From the NCBI GenBank assembly GCA_027563935.2, contig CM050454.1, forward strand, positions 7,158,001 to 7,222,000: 64,000 nucleotides of DNA, given 5' to 3'. A program made the translations under genes and the position numbers. Shown here in pieces: positions 36,401 to 47,212 of the stretch. Under the pieces are notes generated by a model. The model did no database searches, had not been told where the DNA came from, and saw only the letters and a list, made by a program, of their open reading frames with translations. The stretch comes from Costus lasius. Its lineage: Eukaryota; Streptophyta; Magnoliopsida; Zingiberales; Costaceae. The first letter of the stretch is position 1; each line of letters begins with the position of its first letter.

Positions 36401-39400
36401 TGAGTCTTAGTAGATCTACTAACTTTATGAGGAAAAAGATTTCAGATTAGTTAAGATTTATGTGTTTGTTGGTAAGGGTAGCATAGTCTTAAAAATATTA
36501 AGAATAGCAAATATGGACTTCTTGTTAGCTTTAAAATAATGCATGATGTCATTAACATAATTGGTGGGATATCTTTATAGAACAAGTGAAATGGTAATGG
36601 GTTGTAAGACTAGATTCGGTGGCAGAAGGATTTATCATATTAGAGAGAACTTAGGCCACCATAATAAAAAAAGCAACTGGAGAAAGGGTCCCTGTCTTAT
36701 TCCACACTCAATTTTAAAGAAAAGAGAGATCTGGTCATCCGACTAAACATGCCAAACATTGGGTAGAGTCAACTTTTAGTGTTGCCAAATTATTTCAACA
36801 CTTTACGGATGGCAAAATTTTGGAGTTAGACAATTTTTTTCCTTCACCTAGTTATCATGAATGTCGAGGAAGAGGAGGTCAACACATTTATAAAGAGGTG
36901 CGCATTGCCACAATGATTCGACTAGGCAATATTAGCAAACGTGTAATTAAAAAAAGTGAGGATTCTGGAGGTACAAGATAATTACATCATGTAAAATGAT
37001 TACGATAGAAACCTATGTCATTCTTATCAATATTGAGAATGAATTAAAGAAATGGACACAGAAAAGCTGTGAAAAGGTTCACCACCTCTTTTATCACCGG
37101 TAGAAAAGATGCAGTTAAAACCTCCAGCAATTTGTCATGAAATAGTAGTCAAATATAGTTAACATATTCCAAAGTTGATTTTGATTATAAAAGACAATAA
37201 TAGCGTGAACATCTAAAAAGAATTCATCGTTCAAAATCCCTTCATTGGACAAATACTAGGGAGTTGGGAATGGTGTGATATTCCCTGGGTAGGCATTTCC
37301 TTGCCAAAGTATGATTATACCACTTGCGACCCTTCAAATGAACGACTTTGACTGTGGGAACTTGGAAGTTGGTAGGATTGGGGGGGGGGGGGGGGGGTTG
37401 ATAATCATAGGTAAAACTTAGTTATTAACAAATTAAGATGGTCAGAAAGAAAGCATCGATCAGAATATTTGTAGTTCCAATGCATAATAGCCATGATTAA
37501 GTTTTACCAGAACTTTCTTACACATGAGCTTATTGGTTATTGGTTAGCTAGCCATCACTGCTTTGCCCTCAGCACCAGCAACCTTCTTTTGCTTATCTTG
37601 AACCTTGCTCTTACTGAAGTCGTTGACCCTTGAGGCTGAGTTGATCTTATATCGTATTGTTTTCATTTACAAAATTGACAGATGAATATAAATCCTAGCT
37701 GCAGATTTTGATTTATGTGGATAAATAGGTATATCCTAAATGAGATGTGCATGATCACATTACGAGATCTTTGATAATGAACGTCATGTTTGCAAGCATC
37801 TTCATTCTTATGAAATAAGCCTTGCAATTGATAATTTATGATAAACTTGCAACTTTACCAATGCACACAAAGAGGTAAAACAAATATTTAGCCTCCAAAT
37901 CACTTCTGCAGCAAAACCAATGTTTGGAGAGGAAGTCATTGTCAAAATTCACAAGAAAAAAAAAATCCTAAATTTGCAAAAATTGCTTTCTGCTCATAAA
38001 AGACTGTTTAACGGGTTTGCTAACCCATTGCATATTAATGGGTTACGACTTAAATTCAAGTCATATATAACATTCATGTTCCTTGGTATTCCCTTCATTC
38101 TGGCATGTTTATGGTGGCTTGGCTTCCACATTTCATTATCCTTGTGATTCTAGAATGTTCAGGGAAGAAAGAGGAAAAGTAACCTAACGACTTAAGTCTC
38201 CCTAAAATCTTTCAATACTTTATTATCAACAACTAAGATCTTAATCATTTGAGCTAATTGACAATTTTGCCACTTGCCTTCTTTAAAAAAAATTGTATTG
38301 GATTAAATTTTGCCTTAATCACTTGCCTTCTTGCGGGATTAAAAAAAATGTTGTTTTCAATTGGTATCTAATTCTAGCTTGGCTTGTTTCTTGGATGGTT
38401 TAGAAACAAAATGTGGTTTAGAAATAAATATGATGGTGGCTAACTTACTACACTAACATAGAAGAAATAAAATTACACTAAAACCAAATTTGCTCCTACA
38501 TTTTTTATTTTGTGAGAAGTGAGGCATATTGCAGTCCAGCGTATTTTTTATGTCCCTTAAATCTTGGTAATATACGAAGCCAATTTCTTGTGTTTGTAAT
38601 TTACAGTTTGCCTTATGTGTCTACTTTTGTTGCTTGTGATGCTATAGATAACAACTATGTACTTGAGCATTATAGCATGTTGTTTTTTTTGGCATCGATA
38701 TAAAATTCTTGTATGTGAAATTTTGGTTTTCAGATGTTCCTAAATCTGCTAAAAGGAAGGCAGAAAGGGGAATGCCAACTCTGCTGTTCTTTTTTAGTGT
38801 CAGCAAAACAACTTTCAGAGGTTAGGTTTTTGGGCTCTCAAATTCTCTTCCATTTCACTTTACTATCTCATTGGCTCTTACCTTGTCTTTCTTTTAACAG
38901 GACATCTGTTGGGTGTAGCTGCATCATGTATTGTCCAAGTGGTTATTGAGATCTATAGATGCTTTTTCCGTATGCCAATCAATGATGCTGATGATATTGA
39001 TATGAAAGAAAAGATCAGGATTTTCACAAAGAAATTATATGGAACAATTGTAAAGAGTAGCGCTTCTTTAGTTTTTGCATCTATTGGAGCAGGCATTGGT
39101 GCTATTTTTCATCCGTCAACTGGACAATGGATTGGTAAGTGACTATACATATATAAATGTCCTTGAACATTAGAGCACACCTAGCCATTGGAAGGCTCTC
39201 CTAAGTATTTTACGAAAACTTGGTTCTAGGTGTTCAAGATAATAATATGCTATAATGAAGCACAAAGTTAAAACTCTTCACAGAATTAATATTTGTGTAA
39301 CAAAGGGAATTGGCTTATTGAATTTAATCAATGGCAACTAGAGTAGGATGTAGAACTCCATCTGGGTGCCACTTTAGGGTATATTCTATTGAATGGAATT

Positions 39401-40266
39401 CACAGTGGAAAGGATGAAAAGTACAATCTAGATCCATTATACTTTCCATTCTTTCCATCGTGGATTTCATTCAACAAAACATAGCCTTAATGATGAATTA
39501 TAACACTTGCTGTAATATATGTGGCCCATGCCTAGTACATAAAATGAAATAATAGTATTATTAGTTTATGGTCATAGGAAAAATCCCAATTGTTTGGATT
39601 TCTTTGGGTCGTTTACCTTCCCTAGCTGTTGAATGATATTGTATCAACTATTAGACACTGAAACTTGTTGCCTAGATATAAGCCTCAAAATGCATAACAA
39701 TTTATCATACCCGTGTCCTTTACTGCTGCTTTCATCCTTATCACGGTCAAAGGTTCTAAATTTCATCTGCAAACCATTCTAGTTCAAAACCATGGGTTTA
39801 TTAACTCTGTCGTTCTTAAAATTTTTCCTATGTCCCTTTCAACATTTAGCAATTCCTTCCTTTTCAAGCAGGGAATCTCTTTCTCCATATTTGTTTGCAT
39901 CAATAAATTGACCATGCTTGAAAGTTCCAAAGCAAAAGTAGAACTATAATTCAGGATCTATAAGTTCTTCGCCAACTGCTAGGCCTTTCATGTTCTTCCT
40001 TGCAATGTTTCGATTTTCAAATCGGAATGTTCGTTCTCTTTTACTTTACGAAGTGTTTCTGAGTTTTGTTTTGAACTTTCAGAACCGTGTTGAACTTTTG
40101 ACTGAGTGTAGTTTGATTCTAGTATCAATTTCGTGTAGTGGCTCACGAACTTCTTGCTAATTATTTTTATTCCGTATTCATGGAATTTATAGGATGCGCT
40201 ATTGGAGATTTTGCTGGGCCTATTATTGCTGTGGTTTGCTTTGAGAAACTACATTTGGAAATTTGA
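21600..40266 (+). CDS. Conserved plant membrane protein of unknown function (327 aa, six exons over 18.7 kb)
   Basis: Exons 21600-21760, 29914-30256, 33775-33859, 38734-38820, 38901-39134 and 40193-40266. All junctions are GT..AG, phases agree throughout, and the stop is TGA at 40264. The spliced frame is 984 nt. Exon 1 encodes an Ala-rich, organelle-targeting-like start ([18 protein letters not shown]). Exon 2 has [18 protein letters not shown], an acidic stretch, and [14 protein letters not shown]. Exon 3 has [20 protein letters not shown]. Exons 4-6 hold two or three Gly-rich hydrophobic segments ([56 protein letters not shown]). I recognise the pattern as a single-copy-type plant protein with no assigned function; I give no name. 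Intron 1 is 8.15 kb, intron 2 is 3.5 kb, intron 3 is 4.9 kb, intron 4 is 80 bp and intron 5 is 1.06 kb. The long introns carry repeats but the coding exons are clean. Confidence 0.88.
23991..24423. repeat. TA/TATG microsatellite field with embedded 44-bp repeats
   Basis: Alternating TATG and TA tracts. A 44-bp block starting GTATATGTATGCAAACATAT recurs at about 24050-24092, 24241-24284 and 24299-24342. The Tyr/Ile-rich frames in this stretch are artefacts. Confidence 0.92.
24071..24120. repeat. Perfect 50-bp palindrome
   Basis: Positions 24071-24095 are the exact reverse complement of 24096-24120, with no spacer. The centre is TATGCATA. Confidence 0.95.
26780..26882. repeat. Relic repeat with GACTGGTAC core
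   Basis: Contains AAACTGACTGGTTTTTTAG, GTACGTACCAG and the terminus TTTGAAACCTTG. It resembles 28375-28755 and, weakly, 40970-41140. A GC-rich insert (26680-26770) lies next to it. Class unknown. Confidence 0.35.
28375..28755. repeat. Relic repeat with purine-rich core
   Basis: Starts AAAACCAGTCCAAACGAGTC, has a 100-bp GA-rich tract (28460-28545), and ends ACTGGTATGTACATG...CTTGAAACCTT. It is of the same relic family as 26780-26882. Confidence 0.35.
30652..31123. mobile_element. Short hAT-type element, same family as 8650-10407
   Basis: 472 bp, right end GGTTTTTTTCACACCCCT, both arms rich in GGTTCGGTTAAC/ACCGAACC. Flanks TGTCACAC (30644-30651) and AGTCACAC (31124-31131) agree at seven of eight positions. 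No coding capacity. Confidence 0.72.
31473..31904. repeat. 225-bp tandem duplication
   Basis: Copy 1 is 31473-31697. Copy 2 starts at 31698 and matches with no difference that I can see for about 205 bp. Upstream (about 31320-31470) shorter imperfect CATTCACATAGTAACAT units form an older array. Confidence 0.88.
35135..37350 (-). mobile_element. Degenerate LINE (non-LTR retrotransposon) remnant
   Basis: Minus-strand translation, with many stops and shifts, shows reverse-transcriptase-like stretches. Near 36720-36640 is [11 protein letters not shown] followed by a Leu/Phe-rich run (compare the LINE motif GVRQGDPLSP). Near 36545-36500 is [15 protein letters not shown] (compare the FADD motif). 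Near 36290-36190 is [20 protein letters not shown], resembling the SLAGRI.LI.SVL segment after the RT core. A C-terminal portion may continue to 35135. The ends and any poly-A tail are not defined. Confidence 0.5.
37380..37397 (+). repeat. 18-bp poly-G tract
   Basis: Uninterrupted run of G on the coding strand of the host gene, in intron 3. It could form a G-quadruplex, and its length in the assembly may be unreliable. Confidence 0.9.
39377..39486. mobile_element. Tourist-like MITE (110 bp)
   Basis: Inverted arms of about 50 bp: GGGTATATTCTATTGAATGG on the left and, from the right, GGCTATGTTTTGTTGAATGA. The TTA target duplication is on both sides (39374-39376 and 39487-39489), typical of PIF/Harbinger MITEs. 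It lies in intron 5 of the membrane-protein gene. Confidence 0.78.
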
Positions 40267-43200
40267 GAATCCAGCAGATTTTTTGTGCACTTGTTCACGA
40301 GTTGTGCAACATAACTCTATAAGCGTTGTTCTTCAAGAATTTTACATCTGACAGGTCTAGTTTATAGTAACCCGTTGAATAGCCATCTGAACTGGCTAAA
40401 GTATCAAATGACAAAATTTGCAGAATTTTTGGCGCATGGGCTTCTTTATGATGATTTGATAGATTACGCACTATTTTTCTCTTTAAAAAATGATGAGGAA
40501 TCTTCTGTACATCAAGATTATGTAGTGAACTAAATTGACTGATTAGAATTTGTTACTTTATTAATTCCTCGTGCATTGGTTTCCTCAATATCAACTGATT
40601 GTTCAGGATGCTGAACCAAATCTTCTGTAAACTTACTCTTGTGCTGCACATAATGATATATAATGCTCTCGGCTAGATGATTTTGATGGGAGATTCAACC
40701 TTCTTAAAGATGTGGTTTTTTTTCCATACTATGTAGTCTTTGTTTTTGAACCAAAATATGATGCCCATTATTGTTCTGAATGCAAAGGTCTTAACATGGG
40801 TAAAGAGATCTCTCAGTTAGTGCTGCAACAACTGTTATTTACCCTGCCATGGACTTTCCAGCAAACAAAATTTTATTGTTTCTTGATAATTTCTAGATGC
40901 AAAATAATACCTTTTTTAAATTTGAATTCATAACCTTTACTGATTGAACCAATCCGAGAGAGTGATACTATCTAGTGTGGTACCTCCTACCAGTTTGAGC
41001 TAAGTACAATATACACTGGTCAAAGTTAGGGCGTGCCGATACCATCGAGTATTAATACTTCTTACCGGTTTGAACTAGGTCTAGTCAGAGGCGGGATTAG
41101 TACACCGGTGTGAGTTAAGACTTTAAATCTTGATTGAGTTTAGCATCATCATCATGTTGTGCTTAGCTTGAAAGTTCGTGTCATGCCAAGTATCATGTCA
41201 ACGCATGACAAAGAATCATAAGTGGGTGGAGTTAGATAGGCTTTCGAGGCAATCATGTGCAAATGAAAACCCTACGTACCTTATCCTTTTGAGAGTGAAG
41301 CTGCCCTCGATTGACCAATCGATCTTGACTATGTGGTGGCGATTTTCAAACAGCTAGCTACAGTACCCCCAGCAACCTACTCTGACTTGAGCCTCCAACA
41401 TTATTGGTCCACTCGAGTCAATTACTAATTTTTACGTGGGCGACTATTGTCGACTCGTGGCTGCATAACCCCCTCTACCTATGAATAGTCAACCAATTTG
41501 AGCGGAGCTAATCACGATCCTGCTGGTCTGGTTGCATTTTGGCTTTAGCCAAAGACAAACCAGCACGACAATGGAACAACAATGACCCTGTTTTTCCTAG
41601 CTACAAGCTAAATGAGTCAGGCTCACTGTTAGTTGGTTCATTCCTATCTAAGCCCGTCATTTTCACTAATGAGTTTGATTTTAATTAAATGCCGGCGCTC
41701 TCTTCATTCATTGTGATAACGATTTAAGTACTATTCACAAGGAAAAAAAAAGAGAAAGCAATAAAGAAAAATAAATACTCAAAATAATTTTGGAGGCCAA
41801 CAGGGATAGATGCATGTGCAAAGTGCATTATCATTTAGGGACCAATATGGAATTATACATCATGGGTTCACATTGTGTGTTACAAAAAGTCTTATTTCAT
41901 GTTCGTAAAAGCTTAAAGAGATAATAACTTTTATTGTTGATAAAGATTGAATTCCATTTTCATCAATTACTTGTTTATGTTTAAAAAAAAATGAAGATTA
42001 CATATTTAAATAATTAATTATTACAATCATACTTCCAATATCGAACTATATATTAGAAATATATTGGAGGTATCTTGTCTATTTCTTTTAAGATAAAATG
42101 CTTTACAATATTTTTCTTCCATATTTACGTTGCTATAATATTAGCCTTCATTTAATTTATATTTTTATATAACTCATATCTACTAATATGATGCACATGG
42201 GATTGTGTACAAATTTTTATGGTTATTTTAGGAACATTTTCTTAGTGATAGTTAAGGACAAAATGTTTCTTTAATTTTACTTTTACTGTAGCTTTCTTGT
42301 TCATTTCTAAATGGCAATCATACCACGAGTTAAATGACCAATGGCAGATGGGTGATGATGCTAGGTGCCACCGGTAAGTGGGGCCTCTTTCAAAGCCCTC
42401 GTCCCTACACTAAGAGTATATGCAATGGATTATGATTGCATTGTGGAAGCTAACAATGACTCTCACAACACCTAGCACCCGTATGCACTTGCAGGTTCGA
42501 TGATTTATTGCCCCTACAGTATGCTCATAGAAATCACACACTCACACATGCGTCTAGGAGTAGGTAACTTGTCGGGCTCCTAGCACTCACAATTGTAAAC
42601 CCTAGATAACCTGTGCCCTCTCACAAGCAATGCTTTCGAGGGCACTCGCATGTGAGCAAGCGCGACATATGACACCTTCGAGGGTCCCAACGCACACACA
42701 ACATAGATAGTTATATTATATAAAAAAATAATGTGTCACTCAAAGATGCACACATAATATAAACAGCTGTAGAACGAGAAACCAATAAGCAACTCAAGGG
42801 TGCACACACAAAACCGCAACTAGCCTAGAGGGGAAGAGCAAGGAGAGGGCTTCATCAGTGCACTCAATCAATTTTGATAATAAGAATGCAAATTAAATAT
42901 ATAGAGAAAAGTAGTAGAAGGAAATTGGAGACAACTGAGATCTGACCCAACATGCAGGCTTTGATTGGTCTTATACCTCAAGATACAACTAAGGTTATAT
43001 CCTTTCTAGTGTGATAGTGGGTGCCTGTTTCAACTTTGAGCAGCAAAATAAATGACTTGAGGTAGGGACCTCAAGTATAAGAGAGAAGAGAAATGAGACT
43101 TTTATTTCTCTTCATTTATGATATGATTAATTCATATGCTAAATGAGAGGACACATCTATTAAAAACAAAAGGCATCTCTTAACAAAGAGTGAAACCTCT

Positions 43201-44180
43201 TGAGAGATATTAAATCAATGTAAATGAAATTATTGGTTACAAAACTTAACCATTTTTAAAATTTTTAACTTTGAAAACAAAAACAATAAGTGTTATAAAC
43301 ATTCTCATTGTAATAATAATATTTATAATCATTAGACTTATCATTAGACTCAAGGTCAACATAGAATCGTACATGACTAATTAACCATAAAGGCCATTGT
43401 GCATGCCATGAATGATAAAAAAAAAATATGAGTGATTAAGATATTTTTTTATGATGAGTTACATCGAATCATGACATTTTATGACTAAGGTGGCAAATGA
43501 TATATTACTTAAACACTACTTGCTAATTATGATAATATAATGGGATTACATTGTTACTACTAAAATTACAAGAACATTTTGGATCACACGTATATAGATC
43601 AAATTAAGCCTCAATTGAGGACAAAAATTGCTAGTGGCATAAAGACAAAAGTAATTACTTAGTGACAACAAGTCCTAATTTTAGACCACATGACATTGAA
43701 TTTAAGTGTTTAATTCAATTTTATATTGGGTTTAAGTGTCTTACATGGAAATTGTGAAGACATTGACTAACCTCATGAACCATATACCAAGTAGGATGGC
43801 TACTTGTGATAGCGGTGATATGTGATATCGTCTAATTATATAAACATCAAAAGATATCATGGAAAAGGACTTTTTTTTTTCACGTACTACTTTCATAAAA
43901 TGAGACATGCGATATCACCCTAGTGGAAATAACCATCTATGTAGACTCTCTATTCAATCGATAAAGGCAAGGTGCACCTTATGCTCTTACAAAAAATTTG
44001 ACCTTGTCTTACTCTAACTAAACGATTTTAAACTACGAATTAGTTTCTTTCTTTACATACATCTTTGTAAAGAATTATTATTATTATTTTTAATTTCTAT
44101 TGCATTATATGATCCTCATTCTTCAACATAGTGGTATAGGCGCAAAGCTAGGAAAAATTTTTAGGGAGAGTATCTCTCTA
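40267..44180. other. No gene recognised (3.9 kb intergenic)
   Basis: Begins with the 3' UTR of the membrane-protein gene. A diverged relic with TACCGGTTTGAAC and CACCGGTGTG motifs lies at about 40970-41140. The rest is AT-rich with short tracts, and I see no coding domain or RNA gene. Confidence 0.5.
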
Positions 44181-44190
44181 TAAGTTTTAA

Positions 44191-44316
44191 AGCTATGTTA
44201 TGTTGGATGAAATTCACCGTAAAAAGGAAAGAAAATATAATGAATCTAGATGAAAAGTCATCTAAATTCATTACATTTTTTATCCTTTCTATTGTAGATT
44301 CTAACATAACATAGCC
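44191..44316. mobile_element. Foldback MITE of the GGCTATGTT family
   Basis: Left arm AGCTATGTTATGTTGGATGA and inverted right arm GGCTATGTTATGTTAGAATC; about 126 bp. Same family as 39377-39486 by its ends. Target duplication not clear. Confidence 0.62.
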
Positions 44317-44746
44317 GGAGGGGCCGTCTGATTCTATTGGATTCGAGAAAAAAAAAATTTGATCTATAAATTTCAATGCATGTTAGTAAGATACTATTAT
44401 GTATCGTGTTACTCTATTTTGATTCAAAGACTACCCTATGTTACGGAGATAATCCATTCAACTCTACAAGTTTGTTTCGCGAAAATTTTTAGCTAGAGAG
44501 TCTCCCTATAAATTCTACTCCACAAAGTTGGGTCATAAGGATTTAGTAACCTAATATACATTAAAAACTTTGTTAGAATACGTACATAATACATTTCATT
44601 ACGTTCTATAGTATATATAATATATGACAACGATCGAATGTACGCTTTTAGGTATGCGACCGGCTAAGTTCATGTTTCTTCCCAAGTTTGACAAATTTGT
44701 AGTTTGGTCAAACGCTACGTGCTTGGCTGTGGATCCTCTGAAGGCT

Positions 44747-44755
44747 TTTATAAAC
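44747..44755 (+). promoter_or_regulatory. TATA box of HIPP copy A
   Basis: TTTATAAAC, 88 bp before the ATG. The equivalent position in the paralog has CTATAAAC, so the element is conserved in both duplicates. Confidence 0.62.
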
Positions 44756-44842
44756 CCAACTATTCTTCTCTCTCCTTCAACGATCTCCTTCCATAACGCC
44801 GCCGCCACACTTGAGAGTCTGTGAGACCTTCCTCCTCACGTA

Positions 44843-45722
44843 ATGGCAGGCAAGGTGAGCCATTCTTCTCAGCCGTTGACTTTCGTCAATCTTAACCCTC
44901 CTGCCTCTTCGATCTCTTCAGCATGCCGGTGAAAGAAAGATCTTTGTTTCTGCTTTTAGGTCTCTATTATCTGTTTGTTTTTCAGAGTCTAAAAGTTCTA
45001 GTTGCCTGTACTTGACTTTCTTGTCAGGTATGGACGTTAGTCCTGGAATTTTACTATTCTGACTTCTGCTGCCCAAAGTGCCGATTGAAGATTGCGAAGA
45101 CTCTGTTCAAACTCCAAGGTATTTGATTAATTCACCTGTTCATGGCAACTGAACAGCAAAATCAATCAAAATAAATATTGATTAATTGGCTGATTGATTG
45201 CTTGAAGAGAAGGAGGACATCAATAGCATAATCTACGACGACAAGAACAGCACTGTGACGATCGACGGGCCGTTCTACCCCGAGAGGGTCTCCAGGAAGA
45301 TCCAAAGCAAGCTCGGCAAAATGATCAAGAACATCAAGACGGTGGACAAGGAGGCGGAGAAGAAGAAGAAGGAGGAGGAGGAGAAGAAGAAGAAGGAGGA
45401 GGAGGAAAAGAAGAAGAAGAAGGAGGAGGAGGAGAAGAAGAAGAAGGAGGAGGAGGAAAAGAAGAAGAAGGAGCCGACGATTCTGGTCGCGCCGCCGTAC
45501 TGGCCGGCGGGAAACTGCTGCCACATGCCGTGCATCGTGAGCTTCCAAGGCGGCTGCCGCTGCTGCTCATGTGGCTGGATGAGTGGGGCCGGCCCGATGG
45601 GGCCGCCAATGTTCTACCCCCAGTACTGCCGAGAAAATTTTCCTCCGTGCTACCCGCCCCCTTCGATGCCTTCCAAATTCTTCTGGGAGGAGACGACCCC
45701 CGCCACCTGCAGCCTGATGTGA
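44843..45722 (+). CDS. Heavy-metal-associated isoprenylated protein, Pi21-like (205 aa, three exons)
   Basis: Exons 44843-44854, 45028-45118 and 45208-45722; GT..AG junctions with agreeing phases; a 4-codon first exon (MAGK). Residues 5-80 form an HMA domain with metal-site motif CPKC (Cys19, Cys22; Cys18 adjacent) and the Pi21-type second half SIIYDDKNSTVTIDGPF. Residues 82-123 are almost only Lys and Glu in alternating blocks of four (one block of five Lys). Residues 124-205 are Pro/Cys-rich with GGCRCCSCG and end in CSLM, a farnesylation-type CaaX box. Family members bind heavy metals and attach to membranes. Rice Pi21 is a blast-susceptibility factor (family knowledge), but no such role is shown here. 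Relative to copy B it has an extra roughly 100 bp in its 3' UTR. Intact. Confidence 0.9.
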
Positions 45723-46956
45723 AGGAAAACAAAATCTAAGGCTAAGCATTGAGCATCTTATGCAGGGCGCGCAATCTACCGTTAGATACGCGCTCCCTCA
45801 TGTGCATCTGATGGCGTCTAATGCATGTTCTCTACGTCTAGTACCAGGATGAGTGCCCTACGCTCTAAATAAGGTACTTGTTAGTGTTGATTTGTGACAT
45901 TACTGTGGCTGATGATTGTGTGTTGATTGGTGTAGATGTATGCATTGAATATTCTGAGATTCTAATGATATAATCTAATGAACAATCATAGTACGAAGCA
46001 CTAGGAGTGTAAAAAATCGATCATACTATTGAACTGTAGTTAATCAATCAAATCGAACTAACTTTATAGTTAACTAAGCCAACATTGATTTTTTTTTCTA
46101 TTAAACAGTTTATAGTTCGGTTACGATTTGAGAGCGAAATCGGTTCAGTTACGATTATAATTTTTTTTAGATTGAGAATTTCTCTTGGCTACAATCAAGT
46201 ATATGGTCATTTTCTTAACTCTATTATTCATAATAATTTTGGTTTCAGAGTTGAATCTTCCAACCAAATATTATAAATACATTAGACAGGGTCCCTAAAG
46301 TAAATGAATAGAAAAGTACATTTATAATTAACTATAATTAGGAGGGTTTTAATGGAATATGATATCTACGTAGATTTTTTTTAATGTCATAGAATTAATG
46401 TACCTATTAAAATAAGAAACAATGACATTAGTTATGTGACACTCATGTTTACTAATAAAAAATAGTTAAGTTATAATGTAAGGAGCTATCATATGTGAAT
46501 GAGACCCTATACCAACTTGATCAACTTGTTGAGGCCAATCTTGTTATCACAAATTTTTTTATTTTCACAATGTTATATAATCATTAAATATATAACACAT
46601 GCTATTTGATCTCAAAGACTTTGTTATCAACATCAAAGTTTTTATTTTCACAATGTTATATAATTAATAAATATATAACAGGATGCCATTCAATCTCAAA
46701 GACTTTATTATCAACGTCAAAGGTCTTTATCAGTTAAACTAATTGATATTTTTTAGTTGCTTAAAGTTTATAACGGACATCTTTTAGTTGTTTTCAGTTT
46801 ATATAGACCTTCCACTTATAATAGCACGGTTCCTAGTGAAGTTTGTGCAAAACTAACATAGCCCAAGGGTTAGTATGTGAAGCAGGTGAGCCCCATAACT
46901 TCAAAGACATCGATGTTGGATTCACATTGACTAGATCTAGGTCAACTTTGAGCTTA
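45723..46956. other. 3' flank of HIPP copy A with a truncated hAT fragment
   Basis: 3' UTR, then a hAT end-like fragment at about 46003-46170 (GGAGTGTAAAAAATCGATC..., then GGTTCAGTTACG). Duplicated flank continues to about 46530. No gene. Confidence 0.55.
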
Positions 46957-47212
46957 AAACTGTGTTTTCTTGATAGGAATTCATAGAGGAAAGAAGAAAA
47001 AGTGTATTTTTTTTTCTCCGTTGTTTTTTTATCTGTCTAAAGTAATGCAATATTTTTCTTTCTTTCCGTTATGGATTCCTACCAAGAAAACATATTTTTT
47101 TCCTCTGTTATTTTTTCATTAGTCCAAAAAAATAACATAATGCCAAAAAATGATAGAATGTAACCCTTTCTTTTTTTTTTTTACTTTGGATTTTTATTAA
47201 GGAAACATAGCC
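46957..47212. mobile_element. Foldback MITE, third member of the GGCTATGTT family
   Basis: Left arm AAACTGTGTTTTCTTGATAG; inverted matches at 47065-47095 and again at 47190-47212 (ending AACATAGCC), so the right arm seems duplicated. TTA precedes the left end and TAA follows the right end. Confidence 0.5.

Larger units (their letters stand above)
33860..38733 (+). other. Intron 3 of the membrane-protein gene (4.9 kb)
   Basis: Donor AAAGGTAACC, acceptor TTTTCAG. Contains a degraded minus-strand LINE (about 35135-37350) and an 18-G homopolymer. Confidence 0.8.
44600..46530 (+). repeat. Segmental duplication copy A (HIPP locus)
   Basis: Promoter, gene and 3' flank are homologous to about 60590-63490. 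Shared landmarks include CAAACGCTACGTGC (about -130 bp), a TATA region, ACGATCTCCTTCCAT in the 5' UTR, TAAGCATTG.GCATCTTATGC in the 3' UTR, and CAACCAAATATTATA plus AAGGAGCTATCATAT further downstream. Confidence 0.82.

Noticed and set aside
45162..45548. Leu- or Ser/Phe-rich frames opposite the HIPP genes (also 61082-61564)
   Set aside because: Antisense readings of the Lys/Glu codons.
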